NCBI GenBank assembly: GCA_015698045.1
Contig: BLAL01000087.1
Location: 620,001-684,000 of the forward strand
Direction of reading: 5' to 3'
Origin: Rhizophagus clarus
Lineage: Eukaryota > Glomeromycota > Glomeromycetes > Glomerales > Glomeraceae
DNA length: 64,000 bases
The position numbers and the translations under genes were made by a program. Below, one piece after another: positions 10,570 to 21,830 of this stretch (its first letter is position 1; the number at the start of each line of letters is the position of its first letter). The notes below the pieces were generated by a model. That model made no database searches. It saw nothing but the letters and a program-made list of their open reading frames with translations, and was not told the origin of the DNA.

Positions 10570-11848
10570 ACGTTTATTATTATTATTCGTATATCGTCAA
10601 TATACCGTATAAGATTCAACAATTATATTTTCATATAAATATATTTTTTATGTAGCTTACTTGTATGACATTACATAAATTTGTACCTAAAAATATCTAA
10701 CATAAAAAATAAATTTTTTGTATTAAGACGGTTAAATCCGTTTTTATTGGAATTCTAGATCGCTCAGAACCAAATTTGTATCTCATCTCTTTTATAAATT
10801 AATTTAATTATTATAATGTTAATAGAAATTTGCGAACTAGGGTTCAAATTACTTTATCATGTCAGTAGACGAGCAAAATGTGATTATTGATTTACTGCAC
10901 ATTCGGAATAATTCTCAACCCGATAATGAACTTGTGAAACTTCAAATTCAATACAAATTCATAAAGTTTTTTTGTATTACTTTTTCCTTTTTACGTCATA
11001 CATGATAATGATGAATTTTTGTTATCAAAAAAAAAATGGTGTATCATGTGATTATTAAGCATATTTACTTGCTGGGGATCCTTAACGTGTTCATACATTT
11101 TATGGATTTTTAAGACGATTATATGATGAGCAGAATCATTTCTGAAAAAGGAAATAAACTGATTGGAGTACAGTACATCATCTGTGATACGGCGTAACCT
11201 GCCATTACCACAACGAACCTTGTGTCTCAAATGGCTTGCCATAAATATTTCTTTTTATGGTAAAAATATAATGAGTGTTAGTATACAAATGTTCATCTTG
11301 CATGAAAGAACTTGCAAATCTATGGAAACATTGGCTAAATTTTAAATACACCGACTATCCATATGGTGAAAATAATTAATATTTATAGCGAGTAATTATT
11401 TATCTGCATTTTATATTGTCATCTCGCATATAAGAACTTGGAAACATTAGCCAAATTTTAAATACAATTTCAATATACCGTACCTCGATATGTACTGTCA
11501 TACTTTTCTTTAGTGAGATTTGATATTTGTCATTATTTACGATATGTGATACGTGTATATTCTTCATTTCCAGAGATTCAAAAAACAAAAATAAAACAAA
11601 AATATTTCTTTTATAGTAAAGATATAATAAATATAAATTAGTATGTAATTTTTTCAGTTTTATTTATCTCTGTCCCACAGCGTGTAAAAAAAAAATGCGG
11701 AACCATGGAAAAAACGATGTACGTAATTGTTATTTGTCCAAAAATCGGAATAATATTAATAATATTGCAATTCAATGTTACTCGACTTGTACTGAAACAC
11801 GAATAACATTACTATATATCATTTATATATGAATATACTATATATTGT
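10570..11848. other. Intergenic; upstream part of unit 2
   Basis: No gene is supported. From about 11190 the sequence parallels the upstream regions of the other three genes (TCAAATGGCTTGCCAT, TTTCTTTTTATGG, CTCGATATGTACTGTCATAC at ~11483). Confidence 0.55.
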
Positions 11849-11858
11849 ATATATATAG
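11849..11858 (+). promoter_or_regulatory. TATA box of actinoporin-like gene 2
   Basis: TATATATATA is followed by GTACCTAGCTATCGC and lies ~70 bp upstream of the ATG. The same arrangement is seen at genes 3 and 4 (TATATATAGTATCTCTCGC; TATATATAGCTATCCC). Confidence 0.6.
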
Positions 11859-11920
11859 TACCTAGCTATCGCTTCCGGAATTTCAGAAAATTTTGAAATT
11901 TTTGAATTTGAATAATAATA

Positions 11921-12781
11921 ATGGTGATTGAAACTGCTCTCATAGTTGCTCCAAAAGCTTTCCCATTAATTCTCACCTTTTTGGGACGTTTTGCGAGGAA
12001 ATTCAAGGGTTTTAAAACAAGTGCAACCGTTACAATAAATAATAAACATCGAGAAATGAAACTTACCGATCCTGAGATTTTCTCACCTGGGGAAATAGAT
12101 AATCCACTGGACTGGACCATAAACCCAGGAGAAATCCAAAAATCATCGTAAGAAAAGGTTTTAGATTTTCGTAATGAATAAGAGTGTGCATTTAACAACT
12201 AAATAAAATTTTTGATATATATAGAAAATTCTTTGCTAAACTCGGTAAATTTACTTCGCAAGGAATGATATCATATAATATCTTTGGACAAGTAGGTCCA
12301 AACGAGAAACCTTTATACCTTATAGTTACATGGAAAGTAAGTAATTACCGTATTTTCGGCTATTGAATCTGTACGCACGTTAGGGTGGGCCTTCAAACCC
12401 TCCTGTCCCTTTCTTGAGCGATAGTTAATTATAATTTATATAATTATGTAGGTTAAATTAAACGGAGGTGGTAATTCACTAGGTATCGATGTCCTTGAAT
12501 ATGATGAACCTCCACTTAAATATAAGACATTAGATGAAATGTATGATTTATACAAAGAATTACATAAAAGAAATGCAGGTCGTAAAGTGTGGCCTACGTA
12601 CAATAACGGTGCCTTTTTTAGTATCGGAGGAACAATTGACACCAAGTATGTATACGTTACTTTGTCAATATTAAAAGTAAATGATTAAATACTAATAGTA
12701 ATTTCTCTTTATTTTAGGCGTGACGCAAAAATCATAATTACCTTTGATCATAATCACAAAAATCCGTTTTATTGTAGTTAA
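11921..12781 (+). CDS. Actinoporin/cytolysin-like protein 2
   Basis: Exons are 11921-12147, 12225-12336, 12452-12645 and 12718-12781, giving 198 aa. Intron positions and phases match gene 1. The N-terminus, ALIVAPKAFPLILTFLGRF, is a hydrophobic, one-side-charged helix ending in a KKFKG-like basic patch shared by all four. The core is SATVTINNKHREMKL, then FSPGEIDNP, INPGE, LYLIVTWKV and NSLGIDVLEY. A MYDLYKELHKRN helix follows, in the place of the actinoporin MYEELY segment, and the product closes with GAFFSIGGTIDT and AKIIITFDH. It has no cleavable signal peptide that I can recognise, and the helix itself is the probable membrane-active part. The C-terminus is seven to ten residues longer than in the paralogues' equivalent exon, ending FYCS. 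The gene looks whole. Confidence 0.62.
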
Positions 12782-12924
12782 TTTCAAACTTGTTAGAAAT
12801 ATTTATATGTTTTACGAAAACTTTCAATTTCCATTTTCATAGATTATACAATATGCATGTCATAAATGTCATAGTTGTGAATTATAATTGTTGAAATCTT
12901 ACAATTTTGTACAGTTCAGTATAA

Positions 12925-12956
<32 letters not shown>

Positions 12957-14708
12957 TTTGAACTTTCGAACACTCAAAATTAAATTTATCGTTATCTGTT
13001 ATGTCACACACAGTAATAAAATTATTATTGTAATTTTTAATGAACTTTAGTAATTTGTTAACTAGTTTTCAAATTTCTGTTCCATATCAAGCTATTCGAA
13101 GAAAACTTAAAAGTTTGAACCTGCGAAACTTTCTATTTAATACGAAAGATATATTTAATAAAAATATTTCATTAAAACGTTAAACATCATAGATTATTCG
13201 AAGATCATTCGGGGGGTCATTAATGTTGAGGCCTTATTATATATAACAAATATATAAATGTTTTTAATTTTCCAGTTAAATCACCAAGTACTTAAAAAAT
13301 AATCTATATGGTAAAATCTACAATAATTAAAGGAATAATTATGAAGAATCCTTTCCATAATTGTAATTCCTTTTTCCAAACAAGATGTTAAGAAATGGTT
13401 TGTTTCCACTGATCATATCGGCGTATTTCGTCATATAAAACGTTTTACTTTAATAATAATATTTTTTTCGTAACATCAATTGCGCGAAATTTCAAATTTT
13501 TCTAATAAAAAAGCCAGTTCTAATCCATCTAACATAGTAACAAACCCATCTAACTTAAGATATGTTATATTGCGGGTTGTACAAATAATTATTTAAAGTC
13601 ATACTTTTTTTCTTTTTAGTTGTTGTTTTATTTCTTTTTTGTAAAACAAAATTGTTTCAACTACCTTCTATGTTTCTTATTTGCAAGGATATTTTTGTAG
13701 GTGAATATGGAAAGAGGTTTAAAATTACTTTTTAATGCTTCATTTTATTCTTTCATTATTTTTTACATGTAGAAGAATATTTTGAACGATTTTTTAATTA
13801 GGGTGGCTTAACATCAATCAAACATGTGATCTACACGATGAACAAAAATCCGCCGAATATTTTTATACCTTTCTAATTTGTTTGTTATAAAATTTTTTTA
13901 GTTTCTTTTATAATTTGTTCAAACGCATGTAGTGTCATCCGTCTGGAAAATTAAATATAAAGTCTATTCCGTTTATTCTGCACCTTATTTTTTAGAATTC
14001 AAGTAAATCATAAATTTGGTTGATCATCTCGATGTAAGTTTATATAAACACGAAAAAACTTTTTGTTTCATATTATGGATTCTTAAAATGAAATGAAATC
14101 TACAAATATTAGTTGAATACTGTAAGACAAAATAATAAATACATAAGTATAATTTGATTCTGCGTATTCGTAGGTACAATACCACGTGTGATCATTACTA
14201 GTTATATAAAGTATTATTATGAAAAAAATCTACGAAAATATATTTAAGCTTTAAAAATTTTAAAATACTTAAAAATCGCAGTTTTAGGTTTATTCTAAAA
14301 ATGTACTAAATATTTTAGAGTTTTATTGTATTCTGTTATCACACGAGTAATACAAAATGTAACAATGTAAATTGGTTAGTCAATTGTAGATCTAACATGA
14401 TCGAAATAGAAACTCGAATTAACTCGAATCAAACTCGTTCTCAATAACTCATTTTGTCGAAGTTAGAATTTTTTTGACTCGAGTTGATTTGATTGATAAT
14501 TCTAGCCGAAACTAGGTCAACGTCGAACTGCGTTACCGTTGGAAGAAAAATCAGAATATCTTAGTACAGTGAATTATGACAATTTTGGCTCACAATATAG
14601 CATTGTCTTCGATACAAAAAATTATTGACTCATTTTACTCATCTTCACTAGAATTCAAGCTCTAAAAATAAAGGATGTACAGTAAATCTTTTTTTTTTTT
14701 TTTTGACC
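12782..14708. other. Intergenic, AT-rich
   Basis: No gene is supported. There is a short (ATT)n tract at about 12928-12955. The rest shows no boundary or repeat I can define. Confidence 0.5.
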
Positions 14709-14933
14709 TTACACATCCCGAACTAGTGCATGCTCTTTGAATTTAATAATAGAATCTTTATTCGAAAATGCATGAAAAATTTCTCTTAAATTTATAGGCC
14801 ACCTGTGACAATTGCTGTAGGGAGTTAATAATTGTCCAAACGTGTAACCAATCAGATCGTTGATCGCAATTTCTTGATTGATCGGATTGGTTATATTATC
14901 CATAATAACTTTATTGACCGCATCAGCAACCAA
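14709..14933 (-). pseudogene. Fragment of an unrecognised gene in the duplicated unit
   Basis: A short minus-strand open stretch of 74 codons has natural-looking composition (contains LLTPYSNCHRWPINLREIF and ends EHALVRDV). A more decayed homologue lies at 8445-8600, at about the same distance upstream of gene 1 as this one is from gene 3. I do not recognise the family. It is probably the 3' part of a gene carried along by the tandem duplication. It may also be the last exon of a living gene, but I see no upstream exons. Confidence 0.35.
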
Positions 14934-15795
14934 TTATCTAAAGATACAAATTTGCCAACAATTCGATCTGATCTAAATTGAACAGAACTAATAAATCATA
15001 CGTAAAATGTGAAGTTATTATAATAATAATAATTCTAACTCTTAATAAATTGATTTCACGGTTAATATGATGAGCAGAATACAGGGATGGAAATCATTTC
15101 TGAAAAAGGAAATAAATTGATTTGGAGAAACCTGTGATATTTTGATATTTGTAACCTGTCGATACCCTGCCACAAACACAACAAATCTTGTCTTAAATAG
15201 TCTGGCATACAAATATTTCTTTTTATGGTAAAAATATAATGAAAATATTTCTTTGTCTGCACTTCATAATCTCGTCTTGTAGCAAGACATGGAAACATTG
15301 GTTAAACTTTAAATACACCTGAAGCCAATCTTAATATATATAAAAAAAAAAAAAAATTTAACATATGGCGAAATATGCTTAATGTTAGTATGTAATTTTT
15401 ATCTGCATCTATATTTTCACCTCGCATGTAAGAACTTGAGAACATTTGGTTAAATTTTTAATATACTTCGATATGTATGTTATATTTTTCTTTAATGATA
15501 TTTGATATTTGTCATTATATATGATATGTGATGTGTATGTATATTCTTCTCTTCAAGAAATTCAAAAAAAAAAGAAGAAAATGATTCTCTTATAATAAAA
15601 ATACAATAGTAAGGAATTTTTTTCTTCAGTTCGTATTTATTCTGTTATAAAAAAACGAAAACATTATAGAAAAATTGATGTACATAATTATTATTTGTCC
15701 TACATATAAGTCGGAATAAATATTGTTACATGATATGTACTAGAACATGAATTTCTAATTATGCATCATTATATGCGAATATATACTGTATATTG

Positions 15796-15805
15796 TATAT
15801 ATATA
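15796..15805 (+). promoter_or_regulatory. TATA box of actinoporin-like gene 3
   Basis: TATATATATA is followed by GTATCTCTCGC. The box begins 69 bp before the ATG, nearly the same distance as in the paralogues. Confidence 0.6.
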
Positions 15806-15864
15806 GTATCTCTCGCTATCGGAAGTTCAGAAAATTTAGAAATTGTCGAATTTAAATAAAAATC

Positions 15865-16686
15865 ATGGCGATTGAATCTATTATCATGGTCGTTCTAAAT
15901 GCTATCCCAATTATTTTCACATTCTTTGGACGTTCTACGAGGAAATTCAAGGGTTTTAAAACAAGTGCAACCGTTACAATTAATAACAAACATCAAGAAA
16001 TAAAACTTACTGATCCTGAGATTTTTTCGCCTGGGGAAATAGATAATCCACTGGACTGGACTATAAACCCAGGAGAAACTCCAAAATCATCGTAAGAATC
16101 AAGAAAATTTTGCAAATTTTCGTAATAAATATAAAAACTGAAATAAAATTTTAATACATATAGAAAATTCTCATCTAAACTCGGAAAGTTTACTTCGCAA
16201 GGAATGATAACATATAATATCTTTGGACAAGCAGGAGAAAATGGGAATCCTTTATACCTTATAGTTACATGGAAAGTAAGTAATTACCAAATTTTTTATT
16301 ATTTTTGGTTACCTGAACCTGTACGCTTGAGCAATAGTTAATATTTAATATGCGTAGGTAAAATCAAACACAGATGGTAATTCGCTTGGTATCGATGTCC
16401 TTGAATGTGAAGATCCTCCACTTAAAAATAAGACTATAAATGAAATGTATGATTTATACAAGGAATTTCATAAAAGAAACGCAGGTCGTAAAGTGTGGCC
16501 TACGTGCAATAACGGAGCTTTTTTTATTGTCGGAGGAACAATAGATACAAAGTATGTACACGTTATTGTGTCAGTATTGGAAATATTCTTATCGTTATAT
16601 TCCATTAATTAATAATTTCTTTCTATTTTAGACGTAAGGCAAAAATCATAATCACTTTTGATCATAATCACGAGAATCCGTTTTAA
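15865..16686 (+). CDS. Actinoporin/cytolysin-like protein 3
   Basis: Exons are 15865-16091, 16164-16275, 16358-16551 and 16632-16686, giving 195 aa with splice phases 2-0-2 as in the paralogues. The N-terminal helix, SIIMVVLNAIPIIFTFFGR, differs most from gene 2, while residues from FKGFKTSATVTINNKH onward are nearly identical. This suggests faster change in the membrane-facing helix than in the beta core. The helix between strands is MYDLYKEFHKRN, and the end reads KAKIIITFDHNHENPF. The gene looks whole. It is closest to gene 2. Confidence 0.62.
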
Positions 16687-18187
16687 TTCTTAATTTAATA
16701 ATGAAAGGCAAACATGGCAGAAATATTTATAACTTGCATGGAAACCTTCAATTTTCAGCCTTTTAATTTCATAAATTATAGGATTTTTTCAAATGAAATA
16801 ATATTAAAAGCGATTAGCAATAGTTATAAAAAATTTTTTATAAAGCCTAAAGAAAATTATCACAGTCAGTAAGCAATTAACATGGACCAATCAGAAGCAA
16901 ATAACTAAAAAAGTTATAATATTTTTTCATGTAATGAAAAAATCTTCATGGATTATTACCATGGATTATGGCTTTATATATCTATTATAAAAAATTATTT
17001 TATAAAGTTTAGTAGAAATTTCAATAGATTTATAGTAATAACAATTAATATAGACAATTAGAAGTAAGAGATTTATATTATTGTTGATATAATAAAAAAA
17101 AAATCTTTGTGAATTCTGTGGGTTCTGACTTCATATACTTTTTATTTCATTTATTAAAAAAAAAAAATTTTTTCATAAATTATCATTAACCTAAATTTTT
17201 CTTTTTTAATCCTAGACCTAGACTGATATACAGTATATATATGTCGTAGCTGTCAGTATAGGAACTGCGGATCTGCAGAATCGGCCTAAATTAAGGATTT
17301 ATGAAATTTAATATGAAAAAAAATGACTTCTGTTTCACAACCCCTAATTCAAATTGTCTCCTTATAAAAAAAACGATTTTTTACTTTTGAAATAATAAAT
17401 TAATACGTCCCATAAATACACAACGCGAAAGTCAACAACAAGGGTTTTAAGGTTAATAATGTAAATATTAGAATAATAAGTAACTAGAAATAACTATTTT
17501 TTTTTTACTTTCTATCATTATAATGCAGAGAAGTTTAAGAGATTGTAAAGGTAAACTTGGTATGATTTATTTGTTTATTTTTATACGTATTTTAAAAGAT
17601 TTTAAGACTATTTTTTAAAATAAATGACTTTTATTTTTTAAAACTATAAAAACGGGTAAGTTGTGCAAATTGCATCATTATTTACAAAAAATTAATGGCT
17701 GATGATCCATTATATTGTAAAAGCGCGGTGACCTTCAGCTTAGAAGCATCCCCAATCAAATAGAAAAATAAGAAAATATACTAATATAGTAATCAACGGT
17801 TCTGGATCAGAATTCCAATATCGAATGCAGAGTTTTTTTGGCAGATCAGTGTATCTACTGGATTACGATCAGGTTTGCAATCAGCTTGGAGAAAAGAATG
17901 CCAAAAAATCTTGTGCAATGTGAGTTTTGTAGCATTTTTATCATTTATATGTTTAAGCTTAAGCTTACACTTATGTTTAAACATATTCTTCAAGCTTCAA
18001 GTTTTATGCATTAGTCATCATCTCTGCGGAGGGTACGTTAATAATAAAGTGATGATAAAAACGGTAAAAATCGGTAATCATAATTGCCAGTCACGATAAA
18101 TTATTATGAAAATTATAATATGAAAAAATATCGGTGTATTTAAATGGCAATATATTCTGAAATAATTCCGTTTACTTTTCATTTTCG

Positions 18188-18229
<42 letters not shown>

Positions 18230-19430
18230 TTTAATAAATTAATAAGTTTTCTTTTTTCAATGCAGGATTTGTTTTTTTTAAAAAAAAAGGTGACATCTGA
18301 ACTGATTACTGTTATACAGGGCAAAGAGTTGAAAAAAACGTGTTAAGTTTTTTCATTTAAAGTTAAAATATTAAACTATTAATATTTTTTTTTTTTAAAA
18401 AAAAAAAGAAAAGTTGACACGTCTGTAAAAATTTTTATAACATTGATTATGTCAAAATATTTCCTTATAAAAGCGATTGATTTTGTTATTTATAAGATAG
18501 TAATATCATTTTCAATTTAATAACGCTCATACAATTTCTTTTTTTTTTTATAAAAAAAAACCAATAGTTAAGATATTACTTTCTTTTTTTAAAAATTAAA
18601 GTTTCATATATAATATTAGTAAAAGTATTTTTGATTTGATCTTATAATTACGGATTTGTGCAAAGCTGAAATTAATCTTCAGAGTGAAAAATTCTGGTCA
18701 GCCTTAGAAATTGTATTAATCATCAAATCGGTTAATCACCAGAGTCATATGTACCCTCTTTCCGACCGCTCACTTTTGATGATTAACAAATACAATTCTA
18801 GTCTAATTGTGCAAACAAAGAAATAAAAATTAAATTCAATATAAACTAATTAGATTAGTATAAAATTAATAAAAGTAATATAGTAATCCCGTGAAAAATT
18901 TTTATCCGTGATTTTCGTAAGAATTCCGTGAAAATGAGAACTTTACGGAAAAACTCGAAAAAATGTAAACATGTCAGATAATTTCCATTATTTATATTTG
19001 TAAATTTCGTCAAGATGAGCCTTTCATGCAAAAATCACGGAATATGAAATTTTTTTTTAGATATATAAATAAGATTTAGGGGGTTGTTTATGTCCACAAA
19101 ATGAGTATTATAGTATCACCTGAAGCCTAGTCGTTATTCATATAAATTGAAAATTGATATGACATGATAAAATGTGGGAGCAATGCGGCGTAGTGAAACG
19201 TATCATATTATATTAAAAAAACGCCTTTAATACTTTTATATGATGTTAATACTTAATACCTATTTTGGAAATATAAACAATTTAGTATAGCACTATAAAC
19301 AGAGATCATCCACTGATCATCCGACATCAAAACTTATGCAAGATAGTGTGAATTTAAACCTATGATGATCACCACAGGAAAGTTTTCCAACAATTCAAAT
19401 GAATCATGTGCAAACCAGGAAGTTATTATA
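16687..19430. other. Intergenic, with homopolymer-rich hairpin tracts
   Basis: No gene is supported. Between 18180 and 18570 there are four T-run/A-run inverted pairs (for example ten T's followed by about twenty A's near 18188-18222). These are either slippage-prone low-complexity sequence or degenerate MITE ends. The segment from about 19430 starts the upstream region shared with the other gene units. Confidence 0.45.
18709..18797. repeat. Imperfect palindrome (stem-loop)
   Basis: AATTGTATTAATCATCAAA at 18709-18727 pairs with TTTGATGATTAACAAATACAATT at 18775-18797, apart from a short bulge. The loop is comparatively GC-rich (TACCCTCTTTCCGACCGC). It could be a small hairpin-type MITE; no flanking target duplication is clear. 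Confidence 0.5.
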
Positions 19431-20083
19431 GTCATATTAAATAATTATTATGCATAATCACTATAATCACTTTAATTAAAAAACTTTCAATTATAACAAG
19501 GATGAAAACTATTCCTGAAAAAGGAGCTTGTAACCTATCGGTACCTGCCGTATTGATAGTCTTTTTTGGTATATAATTATTTATCTGCATTTTTCCGCAT
19601 TTTATATTTTCATTTCGTATGTGAAGAACAATCACCCGATATGTATCGCTACACCTTCTTTAATGAATTATGATATTTGCTATTATATGATATGTACTAT
19701 CGTACTATATAGAGTATATACCGTATATTCTTCGTTCCAGAATTACAAAAATTTCAGAATTTAAAAATTTTATAAAAGGAAAAAAAATTTCTTTTATAAT
19801 GAAAATGTAGTAAATGTAAGTCACCATGTAATTATTCTTGCGTTCATGCACATCTAAAATATGCAAAACATGGAAGCACCATTGATGTATTGATCGAATG
19901 ATAGTTATCATATGTTTCACATAAAGTCGGAATACAAACTGCAAAATGGTCATTAAAGTTGCCTTATTTCTTTGATATGTACAGTACTGATTCGATTATC
20001 TGTTGTTATGCTATTATACATACAGTGCAAACGTTGTATCACTTGTATATATATGTACTGTATGTATGTACTATACCGTACTG

Positions 20084-20091
20084 TATATATA
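20084..20091 (+). promoter_or_regulatory. TATA box of actinoporin-like gene 4
   Basis: TATATATA is followed by GCTATCCCTCACTTC and begins 77 bp before the ATG. Upstream is a dense set of GTACTG/CAGTAC-type motifs (GATATGTACAGTACTG at ~19973). Confidence 0.55.
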
Positions 20092-20160
20092 GCTATCCCT
20101 CACTTCACTTTCAGAGTTTCAGAAATTTAAAAATTTCAGGATTAAATAATAATAATAAAG

Positions 20161-20959
20161 ATGGTAGTTCACGCTGTTGTCATTCGACAATCTATCCCAA
20201 TAGTGCTCACTTGCTTGCAATTTTTTGTAAAGAAATTCAAAGGTTTTCGAACAAGTGCAACCGTTACAATTAATAATAAACATCGAGAAATGAAACTTAC
20301 CAATCCTGAAATTTTTTCACCTGGAGAAATTGATAATCCACTAGAACCGACCATAAACCCAGGAGAAACACCACATTCATCGTAAGAATATGTCGCAAGT
20401 TTTCGTAATAAATAATTTAACAACTGCTGAATAAATTTTTTAAATACATATAGTAGATTCTATACTAGACTAGGTAAGTTTACTTCGCGAGGAATGATAT
20501 CATATAATGTCTTTGGACAAGTAGGAGAAAATGAGAGGCCTCTATACCTTATAGTTACATGGAAAGTAAGTAATTATCGGACTTTTTGTAATTTCGGATA
20601 TTTAATACAGTACGCTTGAGCGATAATTAATCACTATTTATGTATTATAGGTAAAATTCAACGGAGACAATTCACTAGGTATCGGTGTCTATGAATATGA
20701 GGATCCTCCGCTTAAAAATAAGTCTGTAATTGAAAAGTATGACATATACAAGGATTTGCTTAAAAGAAATGCAGATTGTAAAGCGTGGCCAACGTACGAT
20801 AACGGTGCCTTTTTTAGTGTCGGAGGAACAATTGACACCAGGTATGTATACGTTACTTTAAAAGTAAATGAATAAATACTAATAATAATTTCTCTTTATT
20901 TTAGGCGTGACGCAAATATCATAATTACTTTCGACCATAATTATAGAAATCCGGTTTAA
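20161..20959 (+). CDS. Actinoporin/cytolysin-like protein 4
   Basis: Exons are 20161-20381, 20454-20565, 20651-20841 and 20905-20959, giving 192 aa, with the same intron positions as its three paralogues. It has the shortest N-terminal helix (AVVIRQSIPIVLTCLQFF). The core keeps SATVTINNKHREMKL, FSPGEIDNPL, INPGE, LYLIVTWKV and SFxVGGTIDT-like strands. The inter-strand helix reads KYDIYKDLLKRN, so the usual Met is replaced. It ends ANIIITFDHNYRNPV. The gene looks whole and is the last in the array. Confidence 0.62.
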
Positions 20960-21431
20960 ATATTTGTATTTATTGTCAATATTCTAAAGTGTATCATTAG
21001 TATACTAGTATATAATGCATCAACAAATTATTTCAACATATACTTGCTTGAACTTCGGGAGTTGTATTTTTTTATAATGTCTATAATTCTATCTATCCAA
21101 TATAACTTTATTATATAGGTTTGAATGATTTATTTATTTTTATATGGACAAAAAATACTATAAATATTTTGTATAAAATTTATGTATAGTTAAATATAAT
21201 AAATTTACGTTTAATGTTATAAATTATTATAATCGTTCAAATTATATAATTTGTATTATTTGTATTGATATATTTTTATATATTTTATATACTTAAAATT
21301 ATCGTAATTTGCAATCATATTAACTACTACTGGTTTTTTTTTTCATAACCCTAATGTTTGCCGGTCACCTGCTCATTGATCTAATATATCACGTGTCAAC
21401 TTGTACAACATAAATATCATTTCCAAACACA

Positions 21432-21569
21432 GGGCAGCTCTTCGTGTAGGGGTTTCATTGAATTATTCGTTCGAGTAGTGTCCGGTGTATCTTAGTGTAG
21501 AACATCATCTACTTATTGAAATTTAATGACAGTCCTTGCCTTAATAAAAATAAAAATAAAAATAAATCC
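21432..21569 (+). mobile_element. Short retroposon (SINE or truncated LINE tail)
   Basis: A 138-bp insertion ends in (ATAAAA)n-type A-rich repeats, like the LINE-related elements at 32-42 kb. It is flanked by a perfect 12-bp target duplication, TTTCCAAACACA, at 21420-21431 and 21570-21581. It begins GGGCAGCTCTTCGTGTAGGGG and contains TTCGAGTAG, a weak B-box-like match. A SINE mobilised by the resident LINE family is plausible. Confidence 0.75.
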
Positions 21570-21689
21570 TTTCCAAACACATCTTCCCGTTGTATTGTTT
21601 CCTTTATGTTTAACGATAAACTAACATTCATTCTTAAAAAAATGCTTTTTCGCCAGTTTTTTTTTGTGAATAAATTTTTTTCTATATTC

Positions 21690-21830
21690 TAGGGTTTCGA
21701 CCCATAATCTGAATTTTAATCCGGATTAAAAGGGGTATAGGGTTATGATCCAGATTAAAAATAAGGATAAGGATTACGATCTGGATTGAAATTTTAATCT
21801 GGGTTTTAATCCGAATTTCAAATAATATAA
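21690..21830. repeat. Degenerate AATCCGGATTAA repeat
   Basis: Successive variants of (T)TTAATCCGGATTAAA, ATCCAGATTAAA, ATCTGGATTGAAA and TTAATCCGAATT occur in both orientations. This looks like a small palindromic repeat or MITE remnant. Exact ends are not clear. Confidence 0.45.

Larger units (their letters stand above)
8440..20959 (+). repeat. Direct tandem duplication of a gene-bearing unit (four copies)
   Basis: Four homologous genes start at 9737, 11921, 15865 and 20161. Their upstream regions are also homologous: each contains TTTCTTTTTATGG or a variant several hundred bases upstream, GATATGTACTG-type motifs, then a TATA box. A minus-strand relic further upstream is shared by units 1 and 3. 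Spacing between genes is 2.2, 3.9 and 4.3 kb. The unit therefore includes at least 1 kb of upstream DNA in addition to the coding part. Confidence 0.8.

Noticed and set aside
17875-18099. Possible small membrane protein
   Set aside because: No homology, splice signals or conserved context; hydrophobicity follows from T-rich codons.
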